Shown: positions 42,358 through 50,922 of the stretch, in pieces
Position numbering within the stretch: the stretch's first letter is position 1
Layout: each line of letters begins with the position of its first letter
Source of the DNA: Vreelandella sp042466685
GTDB lineage: Bacteria; Pseudomonadota; Gammaproteobacteria; Pseudomonadales; Halomonadaceae
Assembly (NCBI RefSeq): GCF_042466685.1
Contig: NZ_CP170448.1
Span: 1,054,001 to 1,118,000 of the forward strand
Direction of reading: 5' to 3'
Length of the DNA stretch: 64,000 nucleotides
Made by a program: the position numbers and the translations under genes
Notes under the pieces: model-generated
Database searches by the model: none
Told to the model about the DNA's origin: nothing
Seen by the model: the letters and a program-made list of their open reading frames with translations, nothing else

Positions 42358-44187
42358 ATGCTAGAGCGATCATCCTTGGCTGAGAATGCCCTAACGTCGT
42401 TACATGACGAAGAGTACGACGTGCCATTGAATCTGCAAAATCTGAACCACTCCACCATGGTGTTCACGAAAGGCCGCACGTCGACGTCGCTGAACGGCCA
42501 TTGGAATTTTTGCGTGGATTTGCTTGATACGGGGCTGCGTCAAAAATGGTATGAAATGCAGCCCGCCGACCCTGCTGATCGCACTGAACCCTGGGACTAC
42601 GACCCCTATATGGGTGACTCCGTCCCGGTGCCCTCAAACTGGGCCATGCTAAAGGAAAAATGGTACTTTTTTGAGGGCAGCGCCTGGTACACCAAAAAGC
42701 TGACCCCAGAGTTTTTTAAAAAGCGGGATAGTGACGCGGAATCAGGCCATCGCTACATTCTTAGGGTTGGCGCGGCTCAGTACGACTGTAAGGTATTTCT
42801 TAACGGAAAATTCCTAGGCAATCACTATGGCGGCTCGACTCCCTTCTACGTTGAGTTGACGGATGACCTGGCCGAAGAAACCAATTGGCTGATGCTGTGT
42901 GTCAATAATACCCGTACGCTGGATCGCGTACCGATGCGCAATACAGACTGGTTTAATTACGGTGGCGTTTACCGCGAGGTCGAGCTATTTAGCCTACCCA
43001 GAGAATTCATTCGCGATATGTTCATTCGCCTTTCTCAGGATGGAAGGGCGATAGAGGTTGATGTAGTTATTGATAGCGCTGTTGATAGCGCTGCTGATGG
43101 CCCCAGCATTCACCATGCTTACCTTGAGATACCTGAATTAGGCATTGCTCAAAAGATTAGCATTGAACAGGGCAAAGGCACCTGCCGAATAGCAGCAGAA
43201 CCAGAGCGATGGTCGCCTGAAAACCCACGCCTATATGAAGTGGTGCTGACTGCTGGCGAAGATCGTATCACTGACAATGTCGGATTACGTTCAATCGTTC
43301 GCCAGGGGGTCGATATCCTCCTAAACGGAGAGCCTATCTGGCTACGCGGCATTTCTGTTCATGAAGACGATGACATCCTCGGGAAAGTGACGTCCGATGA
43401 AGACATTCGCAGACGGCTCGTCCATGCGAAAGAGCTTGGGTGTAATTTTCTTCGCCTCGCGCACTACCCCCATCATGAGCGCGCAGCTGAACTAGCCGAT
43501 GAGATGGGCTTTTTACTATGGCAAGAAATTCCCGTTTACTGGGCCATTGACTTTGATAATCACAGCACGCTTAAAGATGCTAAAAACCAACTCATTGAGT
43601 TAATAAAGCGTGATCGCAATAGAGCTAGCGTTATCATTTGGTCGATTGGCAACGAGAATCCAGATACGGATAGCCGTCTCTCTTTTATGCGTGACCTGGC
43701 TGAAACTGCACGCCTATATGACCCCACGCGCTTAGTCGCCGCAGCGTGCCTGATTAATCATGCAAAATTGAAAATTGAGGATCGGTTAGTCGACCATTTA
43801 GACGTTATCGGCATTAATGAGTATTACGGTTGGTACGATGAAAACTTCGACGACCTGTACGCCATCGGAAAAAATTCCGACCCTGATCGCCCCGTCGTCA
43901 TTTCTGAAACGGGGGCGGATGGCGATAACTCATCTCAAGGCCCGTCTGAAGGCCTGTTTAGCGAAAAGTATATGGCGGATGTTTACCGGCGGCAGATCGA
44001 TACGCTGCAAAAATTAGCGTATATCAAAGGCATGTCGCCTTGGATTTTATACGATTTTAGAGTTGAGCGAAGACAAAATATCTTTCAGAGAGGCTTTAAT
44101 CGGAAAGGGTTGATTGCTGCTGATAAATCTACAAAAAAAGAAGCATTTAATGTTCTAGCTTCTTTTTACCACTCTATAAAAGATTAA
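42358..44187 (+). CDS. uidA: Beta-glucuronidase, glycoside hydrolase family 2
   Basis: A 609-residue GH2 enzyme, close to UidA length (603). The acid/base glutamate is in WSIGNENPDTDS and the nucleophile glutamate in VVISETGADG. WLRGISVHEDDDILGK and NFLRLAHYPHHERA match beta-glucuronidases. No signal peptide is present, so it acts on imported glucuronides. The product glucuronate enters the UxaC-UxuA pathway encoded around it. GGGGAGG precedes the ATG. Substrate details (alkyl, aryl or oligosaccharide glucuronide) cannot be told. Confidence 0.9.
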   Translation: MLERSSLAENALTSLHDEEYDVPLNLQNLNHSTMVFTKGRTSTSLNGHWNFCVDLLDTGLRQKWYEMQPADPADRTEPWDYDPYMGDSVPVPSNWAMLKEKWYFFEGSAWYTKKLTPEFFKKRDSDAESGHRYILRVGAAQYDCKVFLNGKFLGNHYGGSTPFYVELTDDLAEETNWLMLCVNNTRTLDRVPMRNTDWFNYGGVYREVELFSLPREFIRDMFIRLSQDGRAIEVDVVIDSAVDSAADGPSIHHAYLEIPELGIAQKISIEQGKGTCRIAAEPERWSPENPRLYEVVLTAGEDRITDNVGLRSIVRQGVDILLNGEPIWLRGISVHEDDDILGKVTSDEDIRRRLVHAKELGCNFLRLAHYPHHERAAELADEMGFLLWQEIPVYWAIDFDNHSTLKDAKNQLIELIKRDRNRASVIIWSIGNENPDTDSRLSFMRDLAETARLYDPTRLVAAACLINHAKLKIEDRLVDHLDVIGINEYYGWYDENFDDLYAIGKNSDPDRPVVISETGADGDNSSQGPSEGLFSEKYMADVYRRQIDTLQKLAYIKGMSPWILYDFRVERRQNIFQRGFNRKGLIAADKSTKKEAFNVLASFYHSIKD

Positions 44188-44205
44188 AAATGGAAATGAA
44201 ATCTA

Positions 44206-44934
44206 ATGCATAAGGGTTTACGGCGTTACCAAGAGCTGGCTCGCGACCTGAAGATTTTGATTCAGCAGAAAGGGTATAAAGTCGGCGATCGTATTATGAC
44301 TGAGCGTCAGATTTCAGAGGCTTTAAACGTGGGCAGATCTGCCGCACGCGAAGCCATACTCATGCTTGAAATTGACGAGCTGGTTGAAGTGAGAAAAGGG
44401 TCTGGCATCTATTTGCTTTCCGACAGCCGCTCGGTAGCAAAGCCTGTGGTTGATGATGTAGGGCCATTTGAATTGTTACAGGCAAGGCAGCTGTTGGAAA
44501 GCAGCATTGCTGGCTTTGCCGCGGTGACAGTCACCAAAAACGATATTGTACGTATGCGGGAAGCGCTTGATATGGAGCGCAAGGGCATTGAAGAAAAGAA
44601 TAACGACTACTCCAGTGATGAGCTATTCCATCGCCTGATAGCAGAAGCCACGCAAAACAGTGTGCTGGTCGATATGGTTTCTGAACTATGGGCCAAAAGA
44701 GACCAGAGCTTGATGTGGGCCAGACTGCATGAGCGGATATTTGATACCAACTACCGCGAAAAATGGCTAAAGGATCATCAGGATATCCTCTCTGCGCTGC
44801 AGCTAAAAGATGCCGAAGGGGCGCGTAAGGCGATGTGGGTTCATTTAGATAACGTCCGAGACACCCTAATGGAGCTTTCCGACGTGGAAGACCCGAATTT
44901 TGACGGCTATCTGTTTAACAAGAGCACGATTTAA
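44206..44934 (+). CDS. GntR/FadR-family regulator, probable uronate regulator
   Basis: A 242-residue FadR-subfamily regulator. The winged helix-turn-helix is at residues 10-75 (GDRIMTERQISEALNVGRSA, LVEVRKGSGIYLL). A C-terminal FCD ligand domain follows, with DELFHRLIAEATQN and further histidines of the metal site. Position within the rightward operon and similarity to the UxuR/ExuR class suggest it represses the island and is released by a uronate intermediate. Confidence 0.87.
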   Translation: MHKGLRRYQELARDLKILIQQKGYKVGDRIMTERQISEALNVGRSAAREAILMLEIDELVEVRKGSGIYLLSDSRSVAKPVVDDVGPFELLQARQLLESSIAGFAAVTVTKNDIVRMREALDMERKGIEEKNNDYSSDELFHRLIAEATQNSVLVDMVSELWAKRDQSLMWARLHERIFDTNYREKWLKDHQDILSALQLKDAEGARKAMWVHLDNVRDTLMELSDVEDPNFDGYLFNKSTI

Positions 44935-44976
44935 TAAGAGCATTATTTAACACTAACAATACGGGAGAGAAGATTG

Positions 44977-46143
44977 ATGAAACATACATGGCGCTGGTTT
45001 GGGCCGGACGATCCAATCAGCTTGTCGGATGTACGACAAGCGGGCTCGACTGGTGTTGTGACGGCTCTGCATCACTTACCGAACGGTTGTGTGTGGCCAT
45101 TGAATGAAATCATGGAGCGTAAAGCTATCATCGAAGCTGCTGGGCTTGAGTGGACAGTGGCAGAAAGCATTCCGATACATGAGGATATAAAGACTCACGC
45201 CGACGGTTGGGAAACGCTGGCGGATGCCTGGGCAGAAAGCGCCATTAATCTTGCCGAGGCTGGCATAAAAACCATCTGTTACAACTTTATGCCCGTCCTG
45301 GATTGGACCAGAACCTCCTTACGCCATGAGTTACCGGATGGAGCCTTATGCTTAAGGTATGACGCGCTTAGCGTCGTCGTTTTTGATTTGTTGATACTGC
45401 AGCGCTCCGGCGCAGCGTCAGATTATGACGAGAAAACGCAGGAATTAGCCCGGGCTCGCCTATCTGAAATGAACGCAGATCAGGTTGAGGAGCTAACGAA
45501 TACTATTATTGCTGGCCTACCCGGCGCGGAAGAGAGCTACAGTCTCGATAGTTTCAGCGAGCGGCTCGCTGCCTACAAAGATATTACCGCCGAGGTTTTG
45601 AGAGAAAACCTCGCTTCGTTTCTCTCAAGAGTCATTCCAAAGATAGCGCATACAGGCGTTCGATTAGCGATTCATCCAGACGATCCACCGTATTCTCTAT
45701 TCGGGCTGCCGCGAGTGGTCTCAACCGCTCAGGACTTTAGAGACATTGCGAATATGGTTGCGTCGCCGGTAAATGGCTTCACGCTCTGCTCTGGATCGCT
45801 GGGTGTGCGAGCTGATAACGATGTCATTGCGATATTGCAAGAACAGGCGGATAAAGTTCACTTTTTACACTTACGAAACACTACCTTGGAAGATGATGGC
45901 GCCAGTTTTCACGAGGATGCGCATTTAGATGGCGATACCGATATGGTTCGTCTGATAGATGTCATTTTGGATATTGAAGAAAAACGAGGGGAGCAACTTC
46001 CTTTTCGCCCAGACCATGGACACGCAATGTTGAGCGATTTGCGTAGTGGCTTTAAACCTGGCTACCCCGCCATCGGGCGGTTGCGCGGCATGGCGGAAAT
46101 TCGTGGTGTTGAGCGTGCGCTTCGATTCAAACGAGGAGATTGA
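44977..46143 (+). CDS. uxuA: Mannonate dehydratase
   Basis: A 388-residue UxuA. It begins MKHTWRWFGPDDPISLSDVR; conserved CYNFMPVLDWTRTSL, RLAIHPDDPPYSLFGLPRVV, FCSGSLG-type (TLCSGSLGVRADND), HFLHLRN and RPDHGHAML provide the metal and substrate residues. It dehydrates D-mannonate to 2-keto-3-deoxygluconate. GGGAG lies before the chosen ATG; a TTG three bases upstream is also in frame. It is the last gene of the island. Confidence 0.95.
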   Translation: MKHTWRWFGPDDPISLSDVRQAGSTGVVTALHHLPNGCVWPLNEIMERKAIIEAAGLEWTVAESIPIHEDIKTHADGWETLADAWAESAINLAEAGIKTICYNFMPVLDWTRTSLRHELPDGALCLRYDALSVVVFDLLILQRSGAASDYDEKTQELARARLSEMNADQVEELTNTIIAGLPGAEESYSLDSFSERLAAYKDITAEVLRENLASFLSRVIPKIAHTGVRLAIHPDDPPYSLFGLPRVVSTAQDFRDIANMVASPVNGFTLCSGSLGVRADNDVIAILQEQADKVHFLHLRNTTLEDDGASFHEDAHLDGDTDMVRLIDVILDIEEKRGEQLPFRPDHGHAMLSDLRSGFKPGYPAIGRLRGMAEIRGVERALRFKRGD

Positions 46144-46220
46144 ATCAACATCTGAAGATAAACCGTTAATGGTTTACAGCGTGGGCTAATAGGCATATTC
46201 AGCTGCCTTTCACCCACAGC

Positions 46221-46246
46221 TCTCGCCTTTAATGCCGGCTGAAATA
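46221..46246. repeat. Right copy of the island-flanking direct repeat (argO 3' remnant)
   Basis: This copy is identical to 35278-35303. It carries the last codons of argO (LAFNAG and stop) on the plus strand although argO itself is 11 kb away, and overlaps the true ltaE 3' end on the minus strand. Upstream of it the sequence no longer resembles argO. Confidence 0.75.
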
Positions 46247-47236
46247 AGCCTCCATCACCGCGATGACCTTGTCGATATCCGCGTCATTAATATCGCGGTG
46301 AGTCACGAAACGCGTGGCATAAAGTAGCTCAATCAAAATGCCGTGCTCTTTTAGCCAAGCGGAGAGCGGCTGAACGTGTTCATCGGGGAAGCGTGCGAAT
46401 ACCATATTGGTCGCTTGTGAGGTGATTTCGACGCCAGACAGCTTCGCTAGGCCCTCTGCCAGCCGCGCTGCACGGTGGTGATCGTCGGCTAGATCGGCCA
46501 CGTGATGGTCTAACGCATGCTGGCAGGTGGCAGCGATAATACCTGATTGACGCATGCCACCGCCCACCACCTTGCGCCAACGCCGGGCACGGTCGATCAA
46601 TGCTTGCGAGCCCACCAGTGCAGAGCCCATGGGCGTGCCAAGGCCTTTTGAGAAGCATAGTGACACGCTATCGAACGGCAGGCACAACTGCTTAAGCGGA
46701 GTATCGGTAGCCACTACCGCATTAAACAGCCTTGCTCCGTCTAGATGGGTTGCTAAGCCTCGCTCGCGGGCCAGTTCAGTGGCGTTCAATACGTACTCTG
46801 CGGGCAATACTTTGCCACCAATGGTGTTTTCCAGTGCCAGCAGTTTAGTGCGCGCAAAGTGAAAGTCATCGGCTTTAATGGCGGCACTGATTTTTTCCAG
46901 TGGCAGCGAGCCATCGGCGTCATTCTCGATGGGCTGTGGCTGGATGCTGCCTAACACAGCTGCGCCACCGCCTTCATAACGATAAGTGTGAGCTGATTGC
47001 CCCACAATGTACTCATCGCCACGCTCGCAGTGGGCCATAAGTGCCACCAGGTTACTTTGCGTGCCGCTTGGAAACAGCAGCGCCGCCTCTTTGCCTGTCT
47101 GCTCGGCCAGATTGGATTGAAACGCGTTGACCGTTGGGTCATCGCCCCAAACATCGTCACCCACTGGCGCGGCCATCATGGCATCTTTCATGGCGGGGGA
47201 GGGGCGAGTCACCGTGTCACTGCGTAGATCAATCAT
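46229..47236 (-). CDS. ltaE: Low-specificity L-threonine aldolase
   Basis: A 335-residue PLP enzyme. MIDLRSDTVTRPSPAMKDAM is the classic N-terminus, the PLP-binding lysine is in SLCFSKGLGTPMGS, and ALENTIGGKVLP and THLDGARLFNA are conserved. It cleaves threonine or allo-threonine to glycine and acetaldehyde. The ATG at 47236 has AAGGAG upstream and is preferred over the ORF opening at 47290. Its 3' end overlaps the argO-derived repeat. Confidence 0.93.
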   Translation of the reverse strand: MIDLRSDTVTRPSPAMKDAMMAAPVGDDVWGDDPTVNAFQSNLAEQTGKEAALLFPSGTQSNLVALMAHCERGDEYIVGQSAHTYRYEGGGAAVLGSIQPQPIENDADGSLPLEKISAAIKADDFHFARTKLLALENTIGGKVLPAEYVLNATELARERGLATHLDGARLFNAVVATDTPLKQLCLPFDSVSLCFSKGLGTPMGSALVGSQALIDRARRWRKVVGGGMRQSGIIAATCQHALDHHVADLADDHHRAARLAEGLAKLSGVEITSQATNMVFARFPDEHVQPLSAWLKEHGILIELLYATRFVTHRDINDADIDKVIAVMEAYFSRH

Positions 47237-47365
47237 GCGGAACTCCTTTTTGAGTCTTAATTCAACTAATAAGGGCAGCCACTTAGGCACGCTTTATCGA
47301 GCAAGTTGTCAGGAACCATCTATGGTTAACAGCATACTGCAAGTCTCTCTAGCATAGGCAACCCG

Positions 47366-48586
47366 ATGGATCTAAAAAGTGGTTATCCCTTTTGGGCGGT
47401 AAAGAACGGATTGTTGAAAACCTTTCCTCAACTGACTCGCGATCATCAGTGCGAAGTCGTTGTGATTGGGGGGGGGATTACAGGAGCTCTGATTGCTGAT
47501 GAGTTAAGTCGCAAAGGCCACCACGTGGTGGTGCTTGAACGCCGGGATGTGGGGTGGGGAAGTTCCGCCGCCAGCACCGCGTTGCTGCAGTACGAAATCG
47601 ACACCCATATGACAGCGTTAGCCGAACGCTATGGTGAGGCCGACGCCGTGCGTGCTTACCGCGCTTGTGCCGAGGCCATTGGCGAGCTTGAGTCCCTGGC
47701 GGCAGGGCTGGGCGATGTGGATTTTGAACGTCAGCAAAGCCTTTACTATGCCAGTAACGAAGAGGATGTTGCGTCCCTCAAGGAGGAGTTGGCGCTGCGC
47801 CAAACGCACGGGTTTGAAGCCGAATGGATGGAGCGCGAAGCTATTTTGGCAGAGTACGGCTTTGTGGCACCCGGCGCTATTCTTACCCAGCTAGCCGCCT
47901 CTGTTGACCCCTACCGTATGGCGTATCAGCTGTTTTCCAGGGTGGTTGAGCGGGGAGGGGAGGTGTATGACCGCACACAAATGGAGACGATGGTGCCGGA
48001 TGCTGAAGGCGTGACGCTCACGTTGGCTAATGGCGCCAGGCTGCGTTGTCAGAACGTCGTTATGGCGGCGGGGTATGAGTCGCAATCTTGGCTGCCAGAA
48101 AAGGTGGCTATCAACCGCAGTAGCTATGCGCTGATCACCGACCCGCTACCGCCAGAGGCACTGGGTAAACTACGCCACACCATGGTATGGGAATCGGCGC
48201 GGCCTTACCTCTATATGCGCACTACCCGCGATGGACGCCTCCTCGTCGGCGGCGACGATGACGACGAAGATATTCCAAAGCGCCGCGACGCACGGGTAGA
48301 GGAGAAGGCGGAAGGGCTGGCAGCTAAAATAGAGGCGCTTTGGCCTAAGCTCGATATCAATCCTACTTTCTCCTGGGGTGGCACTTTTGCTGAAACCGAC
48401 GATGGCCTACCTTTCTTCGGCCCTCATGAGGCCCTTGGCCCACGCGTTCATTTTGCCATGGCCTACGGTGGTAATGGGATCAGCTATAGCATGATTGGCG
48501 CCAAGCTACTGCGAGCCCTTATTGAGGGAAGAGAGCACCCCTTGGCGGAGCTGTTTTCGTTTAGGCGCCTAGCTAAAATGACGTGA
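47366..48586 (+). CDS. FAD-dependent oxidoreductase of the D-amino-acid / glycine oxidase family
   Basis: A 406-residue DAO-family flavoprotein. The dinucleotide motif VVVIGGGITGALIADELSRK is near residue 32, followed by WGSSAASTALLQYEID, and the C-terminal FAD segment is AMAYGGNGISYSMIG. It probably oxidises an amino or N-methyl compound; the substrate is not evident. It is divergent from ltaE and monocistronic as far as can be seen. Confidence 0.82.
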   Translation: MDLKSGYPFWAVKNGLLKTFPQLTRDHQCEVVVIGGGITGALIADELSRKGHHVVVLERRDVGWGSSAASTALLQYEIDTHMTALAERYGEADAVRAYRACAEAIGELESLAAGLGDVDFERQQSLYYASNEEDVASLKEELALRQTHGFEAEWMEREAILAEYGFVAPGAILTQLAASVDPYRMAYQLFSRVVERGGEVYDRTQMETMVPDAEGVTLTLANGARLRCQNVVMAAGYESQSWLPEKVAINRSSYALITDPLPPEALGKLRHTMVWESARPYLYMRTTRDGRLLVGGDDDDEDIPKRRDARVEEKAEGLAAKIEALWPKLDINPTFSWGGTFAETDDGLPFFGPHEALGPRVHFAMAYGGNGISYSMIGAKLLRALIEGREHPLAELFSFRRLAKMT

Positions 48587-48672
48587 GCAAATATCTATAT
48601 GCAGGTTTGAAAACAGTAGCAAGCAAGTTTAAAACGCGTACTCTTAACGGATACTCATAGGGATAGCGGGCG

Positions 48673-49218
48673 ATGGGCCACACACTATATTTACGTGCAC
48701 TGGAGCGCAACGACCTGCGCTTTGTTCATGAACTAAATAATAACCAGAGCATTATGTCGTATTGGTTTGAAGAGCCTTACGAGTCATTTGATGAGCTGGA
48801 GGAGTTGTATAACAAGCATATCCATGACAACGCCGAGCGGCGATTTGTGGCGGAAGATAGCCAGGGCCATGCCATTGGCTTGGTAGAGCTGATTGAGATT
48901 GACTACATCCATCGTAGTGGCGAGTTTCAAATCATTATTACCCCGGAGCATCAGGGTAAAGGGTTTGCCCGCACGTTAATTCGCCAAGCGTTGCACTACT
49001 CGTTCACGATCTTAAATTTGCACAAGGTGTATCTCATCGTGGCAGTAGATAATGTCAAAGCGATTCACCTTTACGAGGAGAGTGGCTTTATAGAAGAGGG
49101 CCACTTGGTGCAGGAGTTCTTTATCAACGGCAAATACCGCGATGTAAAGCGCATGTATATCTTGCAGGATACCTACCTGGCACAACTGTCCGAACAGCAA
49201 GAAGAGAATGGCGAGTGA
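48673..49218 (+). CDS. speG: Spermidine N1-acetyltransferase
   Basis: A 181-residue GNAT-family protein matching SpeG. LYLRALERNDLRFVHELNNN and MSYWFEEPYESFDELEELY are SpeG-like, the acetyl-CoA loop is HQGKGFARTLI, and KVYLIVAVDNVKAIHLYEES follows. It acetylates polyamines to control their level. A decayed relative of its C-terminal part lies about 1 kb away at 50298-50399. Confidence 0.9.
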   Translation: MGHTLYLRALERNDLRFVHELNNNQSIMSYWFEEPYESFDELEELYNKHIHDNAERRFVAEDSQGHAIGLVELIEIDYIHRSGEFQIIITPEHQGKGFARTLIRQALHYSFTILNLHKVYLIVAVDNVKAIHLYEESGFIEEGHLVQEFFINGKYRDVKRMYILQDTYLAQLSEQQEENGE

Positions 49219-49262
49219 GCTTAGTGGTGATAAGAAAAAATCTTTAAACCCTAGCAACCAAT

Positions 49263-49301
49263 ACTCCTGCCAGCCAACATCTTGGTTAACTTGGCAGGAG
49301 T
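49263..49301. terminator. Bidirectional hairpin between speG and the M48 protease
   Basis: ACTCCTGCCA and TGGCAGGAGT are perfect 10-bp inverted repeats with a further CCAA/TTGG pair inside the loop. The hairpin lies between the convergent stops of speG (49218) and the protease gene (49319), so it probably terminates both. Confidence 0.6.
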
Positions 49302-49318
49302 ACCAGCGGGGCTTAATC

Positions 49319-50080
49319 TTACTGGAACGAAGCTTCTAGGCGCTCTGCACGGTCACCCGCTGCTGGGTGGCTGGAGAAGACGCTGCTGTTGTTGCCGTAT
49401 TTGGCTTCAAGTTTGCGCAGGGCTGCAACGGAAGCCTCTGCATTCAAATCGTGGCGCTGCATTAGCTCAATGGCATAGTCATCAGCTTCATTCTCTTGGC
49501 GTTGCGAGAACTGAGCATTGACAAGCTTTTCGCCCAAGTCACCAAGTTCAGAGCTTGATAGTGCCGCAGCGGTGTTGCTGCCGCTGGCAGCCGCGGCTTC
49601 ACGTGCAGCGGAAGCCGCATAGGCAACCTGGAAAGCACGCTTGGAGTGCCCTAACGCCACGTGGCCGATCTCGTGGGCAATAACGTAGCGCACTTCATCG
49701 TCGGTCATTTCATCCATCAGCCCGCTATGCAGCCGAATGGAGCCGTTGGGTACCGCAAAAGCATTAACTTCGTCTAAATGATAAACGTTGTAGTCAAGCG
49801 TATGGCCGTCGACGGTTTCCAAGCCTTGGGTTAGCTTCGCTAAACGTTGTGCATACTGGCTATCGTCTGCAACAAGGCGGTTTTGGGAATCAAGCTGAGC
49901 AATGGTTTGATCGCCAAGTTGTTGCATTTGCTGATCTGACATCGTGGCAGCGCCAGCGAAACTGGAGCCCGCAGACATTAGGCCGCCAAGATCAGCGCCG
50001 GATTGACAGCCGCTAAGAGCGAGAGTCACCGCTAAACCTAATGCATAAGATGTTTTGCGAACCAAAAAAGGTGTTTGCAT
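49319..50080 (-). CDS. M48-family metalloprotease lipoprotein
   Basis: A 253-residue peptidase of the LoiP/YcaL type. An N-terminal lipobox (TLALSGC) gives a lipid anchor, the zinc motif HEIGH is near residue 135, and a third ligand is in QRQENEADDYAI. These proteases act in the periplasm on outer-membrane proteins. The ATG at 50080 has AAGGAA upstream; a longer frame starts at 50098. Confidence 0.88.
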   Translation of the reverse strand: MQTPFLVRKTSYALGLAVTLALSGCQSGADLGGLMSAGSSFAGAATMSDQQMQQLGDQTIAQLDSQNRLVADDSQYAQRLAKLTQGLETVDGHTLDYNVYHLDEVNAFAVPNGSIRLHSGLMDEMTDDEVRYVIAHEIGHVALGHSKRAFQVAYAASAAREAAAASGSNTAAALSSSELGDLGEKLVNAQFSQRQENEADDYAIELMQRHDLNAEASVAALRKLEAKYGNNSSVFSSHPAAGDRAERLEASFQ

Positions 50081-50297
50081 CGTCCGTTCCTTCGTCAATG
50101 TGCGTGCATAACAAGAAAAGTCTGCACGTTGTGTATTGCGCCTTTATTAGCCGAATTAATATTAGACTAATTCTACATGTAACTCCATACCTTATCGCAA
50201 ATTAGCTTATAGGGATTGACAGTGAACAACGAAGCGTTGCAATTAAAGTCAATGCTTGGCTAGACATTGCGCTAATTGCTGCCGCTTTAAATTTTTT

Positions 50298-50399
50298 AAA
50301 GTTTTATTAGCCGTAGCGATTGAGACTCTTAAAGCGATTTATCTTTACGAGGAGCGTCGCTTAATTGAAAGCCGAGCTTGCCAAATCAGCTGGTTGTAA
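50298..50399 (+). pseudogene. Decayed GNAT acetyltransferase fragment (speG-like)
   Basis: This strand encodes KVLLAVAIETLKAIYLYEE and a short tail before a stop, with no start. It aligns with KVYLIVAVDNVKAIHLYEE in SpeG. Just before it, another frame reads ALNF-LK, matching the preceding SpeG residues, so a frameshift separates them. The rest of the roughly 390-bp spacer from 50081 to 50467 shows only the leftward promoter side of the protease gene and a terminator. Confidence 0.6.
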
Positions 50400-50403
50400 G
50401 TCT

Positions 50404-50432
50404 AAAAAAACGCCTCGTGTAAGCGAGGCGTT
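50404..50432 (-). terminator. Rho-independent terminator for the 38-codon gene
   Basis: On the minus strand, AACGCCTCG pairs with CGAGGCGTT around a 6-nt loop, followed by a run of T. It lies 36 bp past the stop of the small gene at 50468. Confidence 0.8.
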
Positions 50433-50467
50433 GTATGGAGCTGAAACTGCATGCTGGTTCTCTATAT

Positions 50468-50584
50468 TTAACGCAAGTAAGCCTTAATAGCGTCAAGTGC
50501 CGCACGCTGCTGCTGAGCGCGTTGCGCCCACACTTCCATAACATCAGCTTCGAACGCTTGTGCTGGGGTGACTAAGTGTTGCAT
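50468..50584 (-). CDS. Small protein of 38 residues, unknown family (paralogue 1)
   Basis: I do not recognise this family. The frame begins MQHLVTPAQAFEADVMEVW and ends RAALDAIKAYLR, a short amphipathic helix. AAAGAGGA lies upstream at suitable spacing and a strong terminator follows, both strand-specific. It aligns with the 37-residue gene at 50923-51036 at about half its positions, including LxTP, the EVxEFW/EVW block and RAAxxAxKAYL. Shared protein sequence with separate signals makes it a real gene. Confidence 0.75.
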   Translation of the reverse strand: MQHLVTPAQAFEADVMEVWAQRAQQQRAALDAIKAYLR

Positions 50585-50709
50585 GGCGTTTATTCCTCTT
50601 TCAGGGGATCAGAGAATGTGTTGAGACCTTGTTGTAAAAATAATGTTGTAAAAGCTCATGCCGTAAAAAGCGCATGTTGTACACAGCTTGTGTTGTGCAA
50701 AGCAGCAAT
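50585..50709 (-). repeat. 5' leader with five imperfect 14-18-bp repeats
   Basis: From 50631 to 50709 (plus strand) five units follow each other, starting GTTGTAAAAATAAT, GTTGTAAAAGCTCAT, GCCGTAAAAAGCGCAT, GTTGTACACAGC and GTTGTGCAAAGC. They lie in the upstream region of the small gene at 50468. The 338-bp spacer to the next small gene otherwise holds only a terminator. Confidence 0.5.
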
Positions 50710-50853
50710 GCAGCTGTGGTGAGATATTAAGAGCTTTATTTGCGAAGGGCTAGTCCTAACGATGTAGGTGATTTGCCATTTTTCGTAAGCCATGGCTTAC
50801 AAATGGCTTTATGACGATATTAGGTCTTTGAATGGAAAAGGTTTTCATAGTCA

Positions 50854-50880
50854 TAAAAAAGCCGGAAAATATTCCGGCTT
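50854..50880 (-). terminator. Rho-independent terminator for the 37-codon gene
   Basis: On the minus strand, AGCCGGAA pairs with TTCCGGCT around a 4-nt loop, followed by TTTTTT. It lies 43 bp past the stop of the small gene at 50923. Confidence 0.85.
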
Positions 50881-50922
50881 CGGTGACTATCTTTGGTCTA
50901 AAAGGGTGCAAAAGCACCTGAA

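Noticed and set aside
50601..50675. A 24-codon minus-strand frame in the leader of the 38-codon gene
   Set aside because: It ends 17 bp before the small gene like a leader peptide, but has no ribosome-binding site and is made of the repeat units.
50631..50709. Possible CRISPR-like array
   Set aside because: Units are short, imperfect and contiguous, with no spacers and no cas genes.
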